From positions 109,897-173,896 of the forward strand of contig NZ_MWLQ01000021.1 of assembly GCF_010634855.1 (NCBI RefSeq): 64,000 nucleotides of DNA. The letters run 5' to 3'. Shown piece by piece: positions 1 to 7,764 of the stretch. This DNA is from Microbacterium sp. B35-30. GTDB taxonomy: Bacteria > Actinomycetota > Actinomycetes > Actinomycetales > Microbacteriaceae. The position numbers were made by a program, and so were the translations under genes. The notes beneath the pieces were generated by a model that saw nothing but the letters and a program-made list of their open reading frames with translations, was not told the origin of the DNA and did not search any database. The stretch's first letter is position 1, and each line of letters starts with the position of its first letter.

Positions 1-108
1 GAAGGCCTCACGCTCATCGTCGTCACGCACGACTCCGCTGTCGCGCGCCGCGCCCGGCGCCGGCTGCGTCTGGACAAGGGCTCGGTGCGCGAGATCACTC
101 GCCGGTGA
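1..108 (+). CDS. ABC transporter ATP-binding protein, C-terminal fragment
   Basis: Only the last 35 codons are inside the window; the gene begins upstream. The peptide carries the end of an ABC ATPase: a hydrophobic strand followed by VVTHD, the H-loop (switch) histidine that contacts the ATP gamma phosphate, then a basic stretch and the typical terminal strand-turn (LRLDKGSV). The TGA stop is at 106-108. By family knowledge this would energise a membrane permease encoded upstream; the H-loop context resembles MacB/LolD-type ATPases, but the substrate cannot be read from this fragment. Confidence 0.75.
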   Translation, partial: EGLTLIVVTHDSAVARRARRRLRLDKGSVREITRR

Positions 109-120
109 TCGGCCGGCGCC

Positions 121-180
121 GCTGATCAGCCCGCCGCTGATCAGCCCGCCGCTGATCAGCCCGACGCTGATCAGCCGGCC
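121..180. repeat. Four tandem copies of a 15-bp unit at a convergent gene junction
   Basis: The unit GCTGATCAGCCCGCC occurs at 121-135 and 136-150 exactly, and at 151-165 and 166-180 with one or two changes. Each unit contains the palindrome CTGATCAG, so each brings a TGA on both strands. The last copy contains the stop codon and last codons of the minus-strand epimerase (TGA at 173-171). It lies 12 bp after the stop of the ABC ATPase gene. No terminator with a U tract is visible here. Confidence 0.85.
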
Positions 181-1160
181 GAGCGCGCATGGGCCGCGAT
201 GCGATCGAACAGCGCGTCGCGGCCCTCGTCGATCCGCTGCTCGTCGGGGTGCGCGTCGTAGTGGGCGAGGATGCGGCGGGCGCCCTCGTCGAAGGTGATC
301 GTGGTGCGGAAGTCGGGCACCAGCTGCGTCACCTTCGACGCGTCGAACAGCATCGAATGGGCCTTGTCGCCGATGAGAGTGGGCCCGAGTTCCGGCGCGA
401 ACGCCGCGATCGTGTCGGAGGCCACGTGCACGAGGTCGGGGGAGTCCACGCCCGCGGCATCGGCCAGCCAGCCGTAGATCTGGTTCCAGGTCGGCGCGTG
501 GGTCCCGGTGATGGTGAACGCCTCGCCGATCGCGGCCGGATTGCCGAGCAGCCCGGTGAACGCGACCGCGAAGTCGTCGGAATGCGTGATGGTCCACTGG
601 CTCGTTCCGTCGCCGTGGACGATGACGGGGCGCCCCGCGCGCATGCGCGCGATGTCGGTCCAGCCGCCGATGGTCGGCAGCAGTCGCTCGTCGTAGGTGT
701 GCGACGGCCGCACGATGGTCACCGGCAGGCCGCGCTCGCGGTGTGCGGCGACGAGGACGTCCTCACACGCGATCTTGTCGCGCGAGTACTGCCAGAACGG
801 GTTGCGCAGCGGCGTCGACTCGGTCACCGGCATCCGGCGCGGCGGCTTCTCGTAGGCGGATGCCGAGCTGATGAACACGTACTGCCCGATGCGGCCCTCG
901 AACAGCTCGAGGTCGGTCGCGATGTGCTCGGGTGTGAAGGCCAGGAACTCGGCGACGACGTCGAACCGGCGGTCGCCGAGGGCGGTGCGCACTGCGCCGG
1001 TGTCGCGCACGTCGGCCTCGATCAGTTCGACCTGCGGCGGCAGCGGGCGTCTCGCGGTGCCGCGGTTGAGCACCGCGACCTCGTGCCCGAGTGCCACGGA
1101 GCGGCGCACGCACGCCGCGCTGATCGTTCCGGTACCGCCGATGTAGAGGATGCTCGTCAC
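171..1160 (-). CDS. NAD-dependent epimerase/dehydratase family protein (extended SDR)
   Basis: A 329-residue protein with the Rossmann nucleotide-binding motif at its very N-terminus (YIGGTGTIS, about residues 5-13) and the following LNRG, typical of extended short-chain dehydrogenases that act on nucleotide sugars or similar. An SSASAYE segment lies where the catalytic Ser/Tyr region is expected, and VRPSHTYD follows where substrate-binding residues lie. The GTG start at 1160 is chosen because the Rossmann motif begins there and TAGGCT lies 7 nt upstream (1173-1168), consistent with a leaderless mRNA. The open frame continues upstream to 2249, but that part is antisense to a real gene. The substrate is unknown. 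Confidence 0.85.
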   Translation of the reverse strand: MTSILYIGGTGTISAACVRRSVALGHEVAVLNRGTARRPLPPQVELIEADVRDTGAVRTALGDRRFDVVAEFLAFTPEHIATDLELFEGRIGQYVFISSASAYEKPPRRMPVTESTPLRNPFWQYSRDKIACEDVLVAAHRERGLPVTIVRPSHTYDERLLPTIGGWTDIARMRAGRPVIVHGDGTSQWTITHSDDFAVAFTGLLGNPAAIGEAFTITGTHAPTWNQIYGWLADAAGVDSPDLVHVASDTIAAFAPELGPTLIGDKAHSMLFDASKVTQLVPDFRTTITFDEGARRILAHYDAHPDEQRIDEGRDALFDRIAAHARSAG

Positions 1161-1265
1161 CCACGCGAGCCTACGCCCGGACGGGACACCCCGCGGCGGA
1201 AGGCGCTCTCTCGCTGACGGCGAACATCTTCCCCGATGTCGGCGGGGGCCTCTAGCGTTGCCGTC

Positions 1266-2609
1266 ATGAGCAACGACGACCTCAGTGCCGGATCCGTCGG
1301 CACCGTCATCCGTCCGGGCGACTCCGAGTGGGAGTCCGCCCGCCGTTTCCACTCCGGCATCGGCGAACCCGCTGCCGTGATCCGCGCCGCGAGCGTCGAC
1401 GACGTGCGCGGCGCCGTCCGCTACGCCGCAGCCGAGCGGCTCGACATCATGATCCGCGGCGGCGGCCACAGCACCTGGGGCGGGGTGCCCGGTGGCCTCA
1501 CCCTCGACATCTCGGCCCTCGACGCGGTCGAGGTCGACGGCACGCGTGTGCGCGTCGGCGGCGGTGCCCTCTGGGGCGGCGTCGCCCATGCGCTCGCCGA
1601 ACGGGGGCTCGGGCTCAGCTCGGGTGACACGGCCTCGGTGGGAGTGGGCGGTCTCACCCTCGGTGGCGGCATCGGCTGGATGGTGCGGGCGTGGGGACTC
1701 GCCGCCGATCAGCTGGTGGGGGCGCAGCTCGTCACCGCGCGCGGCGACGTGGTCGAGGTGACCCAGACCTCGCACCCGGAGCTGCTGTGGGCGCTGCGCG
1801 GCGGCGGCGGCAACTTCGGCGTCGTGACGCGGTTCGACTTCGAGGCACACCCGCTCGACGGCGTCGTGCATGCCGTCTACGGGCTCGAGGGGGACGCGCG
1901 CCCGGTCCTGCGGGTGCTGGCCGATGTCCTGGCCGACGCCCCGCGAGAGCTCACCGTCACCTACATGGACGTCCCCGCGATGGACCCGAATGCGCCGGCG
2001 GGCGCCTCGATCACGGCGGTGTGGGCCGGCACCGATGAGGACGCCGCCCGTCGTGCGCTCGCGCCGCTCGCGGGTGTGCCCGGCGTCACCGAGAGGGAGT
2101 TCGGCGTGCAGGACTACCCCGACGTGCTGCTGGAGGCCCCCGAGTTCGATCCCGAGCAGCCGATGCCGGGCTTCGTCGGAGGGAACACGCTGCTCGGGGC
2201 GCTCGACGACGACGCCATCGACCGCCTCGTCGCGTTCCGCGAGCAGCACCCGGCCTCCGTGGTGCTGCTGCGCTCGCTCGGCGGCGCGTACGGCGACGTC
2301 GCACAGGACGACACGGCCTTCCCGGCGCGTGACGCGACGTGGTTCGCGATGGCCGGGGCGTTCGACATCCCCGGCATGCTCGACGACGCGGGGCGTGCCG
2401 ACGTCACCGCCGAGTGGGAGGCCGTCGAGGCCAAGGGCTCAGGCGTCTACGGCAACTTCACCGTCTCGACGGACGAGACGATCGCCCAGCGCATGTACCC
2501 GCCGGCGACGATGGCGCGTCTGGCCGCGGTCAAGCACACCTGGGATCCGGGCAACATGTTCTGCCGCAACCACAACGTGAAGCCCGTGCCGAACGGCCAC
2601 GCGGGCTGA
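1266..2609 (+). CDS. FAD-binding oxidoreductase, berberine-bridge-enzyme-like
   Basis: A 447-residue flavoprotein with an N-terminal FAD_binding_4 (PCMH) domain (about residues 35-200) and a C-terminal BBE segment ending in WDPGNMF, the family's usual C-terminal region. GGGHSTWG supplies the histidine that covalently binds FAD. The second linkage site, normally a Cys just before a VGVGG turn, is replaced by Ser/Asp/Thr/Ala here (GDTASVGVGG), so only a mono-covalent flavin is expected. ATG 1266 is preferred over the in-frame ATG at 1236: TAGCGT at 1253-1258 lies 7 nt before it, as in leaderless genes, while 1236 has no ribosome site. The substrate, often a sugar or plant-type metabolite in this family, is unknown. 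Confidence 0.85.
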   Translation: MSNDDLSAGSVGTVIRPGDSEWESARRFHSGIGEPAAVIRAASVDDVRGAVRYAAAERLDIMIRGGGHSTWGGVPGGLTLDISALDAVEVDGTRVRVGGGALWGGVAHALAERGLGLSSGDTASVGVGGLTLGGGIGWMVRAWGLAADQLVGAQLVTARGDVVEVTQTSHPELLWALRGGGGNFGVVTRFDFEAHPLDGVVHAVYGLEGDARPVLRVLADVLADAPRELTVTYMDVPAMDPNAPAGASITAVWAGTDEDAARRALAPLAGVPGVTEREFGVQDYPDVLLEAPEFDPEQPMPGFVGGNTLLGALDDDAIDRLVAFREQHPASVVLLRSLGGAYGDVAQDDTAFPARDATWFAMAGAFDIPGMLDDAGRADVTAEWEAVEAKGSGVYGNFTVSTDETIAQRMYPPATMARLAAVKHTWDPGNMFCRNHNVKPVPNGHAG

Positions 2610-2632
2610 CGCGGGGCGCGGACGCAGATACG

Positions 2633-2673
2633 CACCGAGGGCGGATCCCCGTGATGGAGACCCGCCCTCGGTG
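2633..2673. terminator. Hairpin terminator between convergent genes
   Basis: A perfect 12-bp inverted repeat, CACCGAGGGCGG at 2633-2644 and its complement at 2662-2673, with a 17-nt loop and a short T run after it. It sits between the stop of the FAD oxidoreductase gene and the stop of gnd on the other strand, so it probably serves both. Confidence 0.8.
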
Positions 2674-2724
2674 TTTCGAGCTGATGTTTCGACCTGACGT
2701 GGTGTCCGGCGCGCCGGACCCGCG

Positions 2725-4332
2725 TCAGTGGGTGTCTTCGGCCTCGATCTCGGTGCGGTCGCCCGACCACAGCGTGTGGAAGGTGCCGTCCTTGTCGACG
2801 CGCTTGTAGGTGTGGGCGCCGAAGAAGTCGCGCTGACCCTGGATGAGCGCGGCCGGCAGGCGCTCGGCGCGCAGGCCGTCGTAGTACGACAGCGACGATG
2901 AGAACGCGGGGGCCGGGATGCCGGCACCGGCCGCCGTCGACACGATCCGGCGCCAGGCGCCCTGTGCGCGGCCCAGTGCCTCGACGAAGTACGGCGCGGT
3001 CAGCAGCACGGCAAGATCCGGCGTCTCGTCGTAGGCGTCGGCGATGCGGTTGAGGAACTGCGCGCGGATGATGCAGCCCGCGCGCCAGATCTTCGAGACC
3101 GCGCCGAGGTCGATCTGCCAGTCGTACTCGGCAGCGCCCGCGCGGATCTCGTCGAAGCCCTGCGAGTACGCGACGATCTTCGAGGCGTACAGCGCGAGGC
3201 GCACGTCCTCGATGAACGCGTCGGCGTCCTCGACCGCGAGGCCCTCGCCCGGGCCGGGCAGGTCGCGCGAGATCTCGCGCTGCTCGGGGTGCGACGAGAG
3301 CGAGCGGGCGAAGGTGGCCTCGGCGATGCCCGAGACCGGCACGCCGAGCGACAGCGCGGTCTGCACGGTCCACGCGCCGGTGCCCTTGGCGCCGGCCTGA
3401 TCGAGGATGACGTCGACGAGCGGACCGCCGGTCTCGGCATCCACCTGGCGGAGCACCTCGGCGGTGATCTCGATGAGGTACGACTCCAGCTCGCCGCGGT
3501 TCCACTCGGCGAACACGTCGGCGATCTCGGCCGGCGTCTTGCCGGTGCCGCGCCGAATGAGGTCGTACGCCTCGGCGATGAGCTGCATGTCGGCGTACTC
3601 GATGCCGTTGTGCACCATCTTCACGAAGTGGCCGGCGCCGTCGTGGCCGATGTGCGTGACGCACGGCTCGCCCTCGGCGACCGCCGCGATGGACTTGAGG
3701 ATCGGGCCGAGGGTCACCCACGACTCGTCCGAGCCGCCGGGCATGATCGACGGGCCGTTGAGGGCCCCCTCCTCGCCGCCCGAGATGCCGGCGCCGACGA
3801 AGTTGATGCCCGTCTCGCGCACGGCCTTCTCGCGGCGGATCGTGTCGGTGAACAGCGCGTTGCCGCCGTCGACGATGATGTCGCCCGGCTCGAACACCTC
3901 CACCAGCGCGTCGATGACGGCATCGGTGGGACGGCCGGCCTTCACCATGATGATCGCGGCGCGCGGCTTCTGCAGCGACGCGGCGAACTCCTGGTACGAG
4001 AACGCGGGCACGAAGCCGGCCTCGGGGTGGGCGGCGAGCAGCTCGTCGGTCTTGGACCGGCTGCGGTTGTGCACCGCGACGGTGTTGCCCTCGCGGCTGG
4101 CGAGGTTTCGCGCGAGGTTCGACCCCATCACCGCGAGACCCACGACGCCGATGTTCGCCGTGGCCACACGATCGGCCTCGGGACCCTTCGGCTCCGGGGT
4201 CTGGCGGGCCACGTCCTCGGGTGCCGGTGCGGCCTCGTGCGCGGTCGTCGCCTCGTCAGGAGCCTGGTCCTGATCCGTCGAGATGTTCGTCTCGGCCTGA
4301 TTGCCGCTCGCTGAAGGGTCGTTCGAAGACAC
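2725..4332 (-). CDS. gnd: 6-phosphogluconate dehydrogenase (decarboxylating)
   Basis: Oxidises 6-phosphogluconate to ribulose 5-phosphate and CO2 with NAD(P)+, the third step of the oxidative pentose phosphate pathway, in the cytosol. The NAD(P)-binding motif GVVGLAVMG is at residues 62-70, the substrate-site signature GISGGEEGA follows, and AGAKGTGAWTVQ is near residue 310. The core length matches the family (about 480), but about 55 extra residues rich in Glu, Ala, Pro and Asp precede it. The GTG at 4332 has AGGAG 5 nt upstream, supporting the long form; a second in-frame GTG at 4167 would give the usual length. It is divergent from gntK, which makes its substrate. Confidence 0.95.
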   Translation of the reverse strand: MSSNDPSASGNQAETNISTDQDQAPDEATTAHEAAPAPEDVARQTPEPKGPEADRVATANIGVVGLAVMGSNLARNLASREGNTVAVHNRSRSKTDELLAAHPEAGFVPAFSYQEFAASLQKPRAAIIMVKAGRPTDAVIDALVEVFEPGDIIVDGGNALFTDTIRREKAVRETGINFVGAGISGGEEGALNGPSIMPGGSDESWVTLGPILKSIAAVAEGEPCVTHIGHDGAGHFVKMVHNGIEYADMQLIAEAYDLIRRGTGKTPAEIADVFAEWNRGELESYLIEITAEVLRQVDAETGGPLVDVILDQAGAKGTGAWTVQTALSLGVPVSGIAEATFARSLSSHPEQREISRDLPGPGEGLAVEDADAFIEDVRLALYASKIVAYSQGFDEIRAGAAEYDWQIDLGAVSKIWRAGCIIRAQFLNRIADAYDETPDLAVLLTAPYFVEALGRAQGAWRRIVSTAAGAGIPAPAFSSSLSYYDGLRAERLPAALIQGQRDFFGAHTYKRVDKDGTFHTLWSGDRTEIEAEDTH

Positions 4333-4362
4333 ACGCGCTCCTGAGGTTAGATCGTCTCTTTC

Positions 4363-4368
4363 AGCCTA
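4363..4368 (-). promoter_or_regulatory. Candidate -10 box of gnd
   Basis: TAGGCT on the minus strand, placing a start of transcription near 4356 and a leader of about 24 nt carrying the AGGAG ribosome site of gnd. No clear -35 box is seen. Confidence 0.45.
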
Positions 4369-4467
4369 GAGTCTGACGGGTCCGTGTTACGCCGCAGCGG
4401 CGGGACGCTCACACTCCGAACCGGCCGGGTGTGACGCGTCGTCCGGCGGTGGGCTACCGTGGCCGTC

Positions 4468-5067
4468 GTGACCGAGCCCTCCCTTCCGGGGTCCCCCCTC
4501 CCGGAGCCCACTCTGCCGGAGCACGCCGCGCCGGGAGCCGCCGACCTCAGCCCCACAGCGGCGGCGCGGATCGTGGTGATGGGACCGAGCGGTTCGGGCA
4601 AATCCGCCGTCGGTCTGGCGCTGGCGCAGCGCCTCGGACTGCCGTTCGTCGATGCGGACGATCTCCATCCCGCGGCGAACGTCGCCAAGATGGCCGCGGG
4701 GTTCCCGCTCGACGACGGAGATCGGATGCCGTGGCTCGACGTGGTGGCCGCGGCGCTGCGTGATGCGCCCGGGGGAGTGGTGATGGCCTGCTCGGCACTC
4801 GCCCGCCGGTACCGCGACCGCATCCGTGGCGGAACGGCGGCACCCGGCGTCGTCTTCGTCGAACTGCGCGTGCCGCGGGACGAGCTCGCGCGTCGCATGG
4901 GCTCGCGCGAGCACTTCATGCCCTCGTCGCTGCTGATCTCGCAGCTGCAGACGCTCGAGCACCTCGAGCCGGATGAGGCGGGGGTCGTCGTGGCGGGCGA
5001 CCCGCCGCTGGCCGATGTCGTCGACGCCGCGTTGGCGGCGCTCGAGCGGTATCAGTCCTTGCGGTAG
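4468..5067 (+). CDS. gntK: Gluconokinase
   Basis: Phosphorylates D-gluconate with ATP to 6-phosphogluconate, the substrate of the divergently encoded Gnd. GPSGSGKS is the P-loop (about residues 39-46), followed by DADDLHPAANVAKM and GDRMPWL, both characteristic of GntK, then the CSAL strand and MPSSLLISQL, which holds the lid/adenine-site residues. The first 35 residues are a Pro-rich extension. GTG 4468 is chosen because TACCGT (4455-4460) lies 7 nt upstream as in leaderless genes; GTG 4459 in the same frame is possible and adds three residues. The 3' end overlaps the small convergent gene by 16 nt. Confidence 0.92.
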   Translation: MTEPSLPGSPLPEPTLPEHAAPGAADLSPTAAARIVVMGPSGSGKSAVGLALAQRLGLPFVDADDLHPAANVAKMAAGFPLDDGDRMPWLDVVAAALRDAPGGVVMACSALARRYRDRIRGGTAAPGVVFVELRVPRDELARRMGSREHFMPSSLLISQLQTLEHLEPDEAGVVVAGDPPLADVVDAALAALERYQSLR

Positions 5068-5174
5068 CCCTGGCGGCCGAGGCTCCAGAACGCCAGCGCG
5101 GTCAGGAGGGCACCGACCGCGGCCATGGCGCCGATGAGCCAGAGAAGAGCGTGGCTCAAGAAGCCGTAGTCCAT
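5052..5174 (-). CDS. Small single-pass membrane protein (40 aa)
   Basis: Starts at ATG 5174 with AGGA five nt upstream and encodes MDYGF followed by about 24 hydrophobic residues (roughly 8-32) and a short basic tail (RQGYRKD). This is a single transmembrane helix with the tail probably in the cytosol. The gene's last 16 nt overlap the end of gntK on the other strand. The good ribosome site and clear topology argue that it is real. Function unknown. Confidence 0.6.
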   Translation of the reverse strand: MDYGFLSHALLWLIGAMAAVGALLTALAFWSLGRQGYRKD

Positions 5175-5230
5175 GGGGTCCTCCGTGGGAGCGGGAAGCA
5201 GTGCGTTCCTCATCGTAGCGGGGGCGCTGG

Positions 5231-5454
5231 TAGACTCGTGTCGAACTTCGGCGAGGGATGCCTCGCGCCCGTCGATTCCGGTGGGCTGCGGCATCCGTGA
5301 TCGACGCAGTGATGCCGGCCCAACGGGCTTTCCTCACGCGCGTGCGTTCGAGTCGAAGACATCCCGAATACCCCGGGCCCGCCACCGCGCAGGCCGAGTC
5401 AGAACGGCCACGCGCCGCAGCTTACCGGGCCAGTGCGCCCACAAGGAGAACCCC
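5231..5454 (+). promoter_or_regulatory. Promoter and structured 5' leader of rplY
   Basis: TAGACT at 5231-5236 is a good -10 box, which would give a leader of about 210 nt before the L25 start. Two hairpins are visible: GCGAGG/CCTCGC at 5251-5266, and a larger one pairing 5283-5295 with 5311-5321 (CGGCATC/GATGCCG plus GGGC/GCCC with a 2-nt bulge). No protein gene is seen in this stretch. A long leader in front of a ribosomal protein gene suggests autoregulation, but this is inference. Confidence 0.45.
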
Positions 5455-6090
5455 ATGTCGTCCGAGCCCGATACCAAGGTCCAGGCCGAGTTCCGCGAGA
5501 GCTTCGGCAAGGGCTTCGCCCGCCGCCTCCGCGCCGCCGGCAAGATCCCCGCCGTCATCTACGGTCACGGCACCGACCCCGTGCACGTCGCCCTGCCGGG
5601 CCACCAGGTCTCGCTGCTCATCCGCCGCGCGAACGCGGTGCTCGAGCTGGACCTCGACGGCAAGTCGCAGCTCACGCTGGTCAAGGATGTGCAGAAGGAC
5701 CCGGTGCACCAGGTCATCGAGCACATCGACCTGCTCGTTGTGAAGAAGGGCGAGAAGGTCGAGATCGAGGTGCCGATCGTCGTCGTGGGCGAGTCCGCTC
5801 CCGGCACGATCGCGAACCTCGACAACACGACGGTCACCCTGCAGGCCGAGGCCACGCACATCCCCGAGCACATCGAGGTCGACGTGGAGGGCCTCGAGGA
5901 GGGCACGCACATCACCGCCGCCGACCTGAAGCTGCCGAAGGGGTCGGTCCTCATCGCCGACGCCGAGCTGCTCATCGTCGCCATCTCGGTCCCGGCTGCG
6001 ACGCTCGCCGCCGAGGACGAGATCGCCGAGGCCGATGCCGAGGTCGCCGCCGAGCAGGCCGAGGCGTCGGAAGAGTCCGCCTCCGAGTAA
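5455..6090 (+). CDS. rplY: 50S ribosomal protein L25/general stress protein Ctc
   Basis: Binds 5S rRNA in the central protuberance of the large ribosomal subunit; the long CTC-type form is also linked to stress in other bacteria. The 211 residues comprise the L25 domain (about 1-95, with GKGFARRLRAAGKIPAVIYG) and the TL5 beta domain (about 96-185), then an acidic Ala/Glu tail. AAGGAG at 5443-5448 sets the start. It is followed by a strong terminator and then pth, an order common in actinobacteria. Confidence 0.95.
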   Translation: MSSEPDTKVQAEFRESFGKGFARRLRAAGKIPAVIYGHGTDPVHVALPGHQVSLLIRRANAVLELDLDGKSQLTLVKDVQKDPVHQVIEHIDLLVVKKGEKVEIEVPIVVVGESAPGTIANLDNTTVTLQAEATHIPEHIEVDVEGLEEGTHITAADLKLPKGSVLIADAELLIVAISVPAATLAAEDEIAEADAEVAAEQAEASEESASE

Positions 6091-6097
6091 TTCCTTC

Positions 6098-6140
6098 ACG
6101 AAGGCGAGGGGGTGCGGATGCCGCGCCCCCTCGCCTTCGT
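6098..6140 (+). terminator. Rho-independent terminator of rplY
   Basis: A perfect 15-bp stem pairs 6098-6112 (ACGAAGGCGAGGGGG) with 6126-6140, with a 13-nt loop, and TTCA follows. It starts 7 bp after the rplY stop and separates it from pth. Confidence 0.9.
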
Positions 6141-6200
6141 TTCACCGGGTGCCGTTCGGGATTTCGCGGGGAGCCGCCCCGCTCGGGCAGGATGGATGAC

Positions 6201-6785
6201 ATGGCAGAGACGTGGCTGATCATCGGACTGGGAAACCCCGGCCCGCGCTACGAGCTCACGCGCCACAACGTCGGACAGCTCGTGGTCGACGAGCTCGCCG
6301 GGCGGCGCGGCGAGTCCTTCAAGGCGCACAAGGCGAACGCGCGCGTCGTCGAGACGTGGCTGCGTCCCGGTGCGGCCAAGCTCATCCTCGCCAAGCCGAA
6401 CACGTTCATGAACGTGTCGGGCGGACCCGTCGCCGGGCTCGCGAAGTTCTACGGCATCGCCCCCGACCACGTGGTGGTCGTGCACGACGAGCTCGACATC
6501 CCGTTCGACACCATCAAGCTCAAGGTCGGCGGTGGCCACGGCGGTCATAACGGCGTGCGCGACGTCGCGAAAGCGCTCGACACGGCGGAGTTCCCGCGTG
6601 TGCGCGTCGGTATCGGGCGTCCCATGGGGCGGCAGGATCCCGCCGACTGGGTGCTGGACCCGTTCGGCGCCACGGAGCGCAAGAACCTGCCGATCCTCAT
6701 CGGCGACGCCGCGGACGCCATCGAGCAGCTCGTGGCTGATGGCCTCCTGGCCGCGCAGCAGAAGCACCACGCGCCGCGCGTCTGA
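6201..6785 (+). CDS. pth: Peptidyl-tRNA hydrolase
   Basis: Cleaves peptidyl-tRNAs that drop off the ribosome, releasing free tRNA. At 194 residues it has the usual length. GLGNPGPRYELTRHNVG contains the catalytic His and tRNA-binding Asn, KPNTFMN carries a substrate Asn, and VVHDELD the Asp that activates the His; GHGGHNG is the conserved loop. AGGA at 6189-6192 fits ATG 6201; an in-frame ATG at 6192 would add three residues. Confidence 0.95.
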   Translation: MAETWLIIGLGNPGPRYELTRHNVGQLVVDELAGRRGESFKAHKANARVVETWLRPGAAKLILAKPNTFMNVSGGPVAGLAKFYGIAPDHVVVVHDELDIPFDTIKLKVGGGHGGHNGVRDVAKALDTAEFPRVRVGIGRPMGRQDPADWVLDPFGATERKNLPILIGDAADAIEQLVADGLLAAQQKHHAPRV

Positions 6786-6823
6786 CCTCTCGCGTCCGCT
6801 GATCGCCGGCTGAGGCATCCGCG

Positions 6824-6907
6824 TTCCTCAGTTGAGGAATGGTGCCGAGGTGCGGAGACGCGGGCCGAGATCGGCCCTCGTTTCGGCTCTGGTCCTCAAC
6901 TGAGGAA
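6824..6907. repeat. Pair of 16-bp near-palindromes enclosing a smaller palindrome
   Basis: TTCCTCAGTTGAGGAA (6824-6839) is a palindrome broken only at its central two bases, and its inverted copy TCCTCAACTGAGGAA lies at 6893-6907, centres 68 bp apart. Between them GGGCCGA/TCGGCCC (6862-6877) forms a third dyad. The whole could fold into one large hairpin or be two operator half-sites. It fills most of the gap between pth and the convergent membrane-protein gene; no gene is seen in it. Confidence 0.8.
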
Positions 6908-6956
6908 ACAGCAACGGAGAGGACGGATGCCGCGGGCCGAGGGTTCGTGCGACCCG

Positions 6957-7607
6957 TCAGCTGCCCATGCCGGTGCCGGCGGCGAGGCCGGCGGTCAGGA
7001 ACCCCTGCACCACGCCGCCGAAGACGATCGGGCCGAGGGCGGCGACGATCACCGCGGCGATGCCGGCGCCGCGTCCGCGCGCCGTCACGATCGCGACGAC
7101 GCCCTGCACCAGAGCCCACACGCCGAGGGCCGTGCCGACCCAGAACGCGACCTCGCCCAGCATCACCCAGTCCCGTACCGGAGTGAGGATCGACCAGTCG
7201 AAGTCGGCGTCGAGCGCCCGCGCGGTGATCTCGCGACCGGCGCCGAGTCCGATCCGGTAGCTCGCGATCGCGCCCATGATGCCCGCCCCGACCGTCGCGA
7301 CGAGGGCGAGGGCGAGAGCGACGACGCCGAGGACGCTGCTGCGACGCGCCGGCGGGCCGCCGTACGCGGGAGCCGTACCGGGCGCGACCGCGTAGCCGAC
7401 GGGCGGGGCGTACCCGGGCGGCGGGGCGTACGCTCCTGCCGGAGGCGCGGACCAGCCGGGCGGAACCCCCGGCTGTCCACCGGCGGCCTGCGCGGGGCCC
7501 GCGGTCGTTCCCGCTGGCGGTCCGAACGGTGGTGCAGCGGGCGGCGCCCACGCCCCGGGCGGGACGGGCGGGTTCTGAGGCGCGTCAGGGGCGGCGGGCT
7601 GGCTCAC
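6957..7607 (-). CDS. Membrane protein with long Pro/Ala/Gly-rich N-terminus
   Basis: 216 residues. Residues 1-88 are low complexity (Pro, Ala, Gly with several YAPP/GYA units), cytosolic by the positive-inside rule (RRS before the first helix). Hydrophobic helices lie near residues 90-112, 145-170 and 175-205. GTG 7607 is the start; TAGGAT lies 6 nt upstream, as in leaderless genes. The layout resembles the proline-rich-plus-membrane proteins common in actinobacterial envelopes, many annotated DUF4190, but I do not assign a function. Confidence 0.7.
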   Translation of the reverse strand: MSQPAAPDAPQNPPVPPGAWAPPAAPPFGPPAGTTAGPAQAAGGQPGVPPGWSAPPAGAYAPPPGYAPPVGYAVAPGTAPAYGGPPARRSSVLGVVALALALVATVGAGIMGAIASYRIGLGAGREITARALDADFDWSILTPVRDWVMLGEVAFWVGTALGVWALVQGVVAIVTARGRGAGIAAVIVAALGPIVFGGVVQGFLTAGLAAGTGMGS

Positions 7608-7764
7608 AGGCTCATCCTAGGAGTCCGCCCGGCGCCGGAGCGCGCTGCTCGCCTACGGCGACGCTGCGGCTCGCTCTCTCGCCCGAGAAGCCCGCTGTCC
7701 GTCCCGAGGGGCTGCTCCCGCGCCCGCGGAGCCCGGTGTCGGTCCTGCGCCTTAGACTCGTGCG

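Noticed and set aside
171..2249. A 692-codon minus-strand protein containing the epimerase
   Set aside because: Residues before the Rossmann motif are antisense to the FAD oxidoreductase. GTG 1160 with TAGGCT upstream is the better start.
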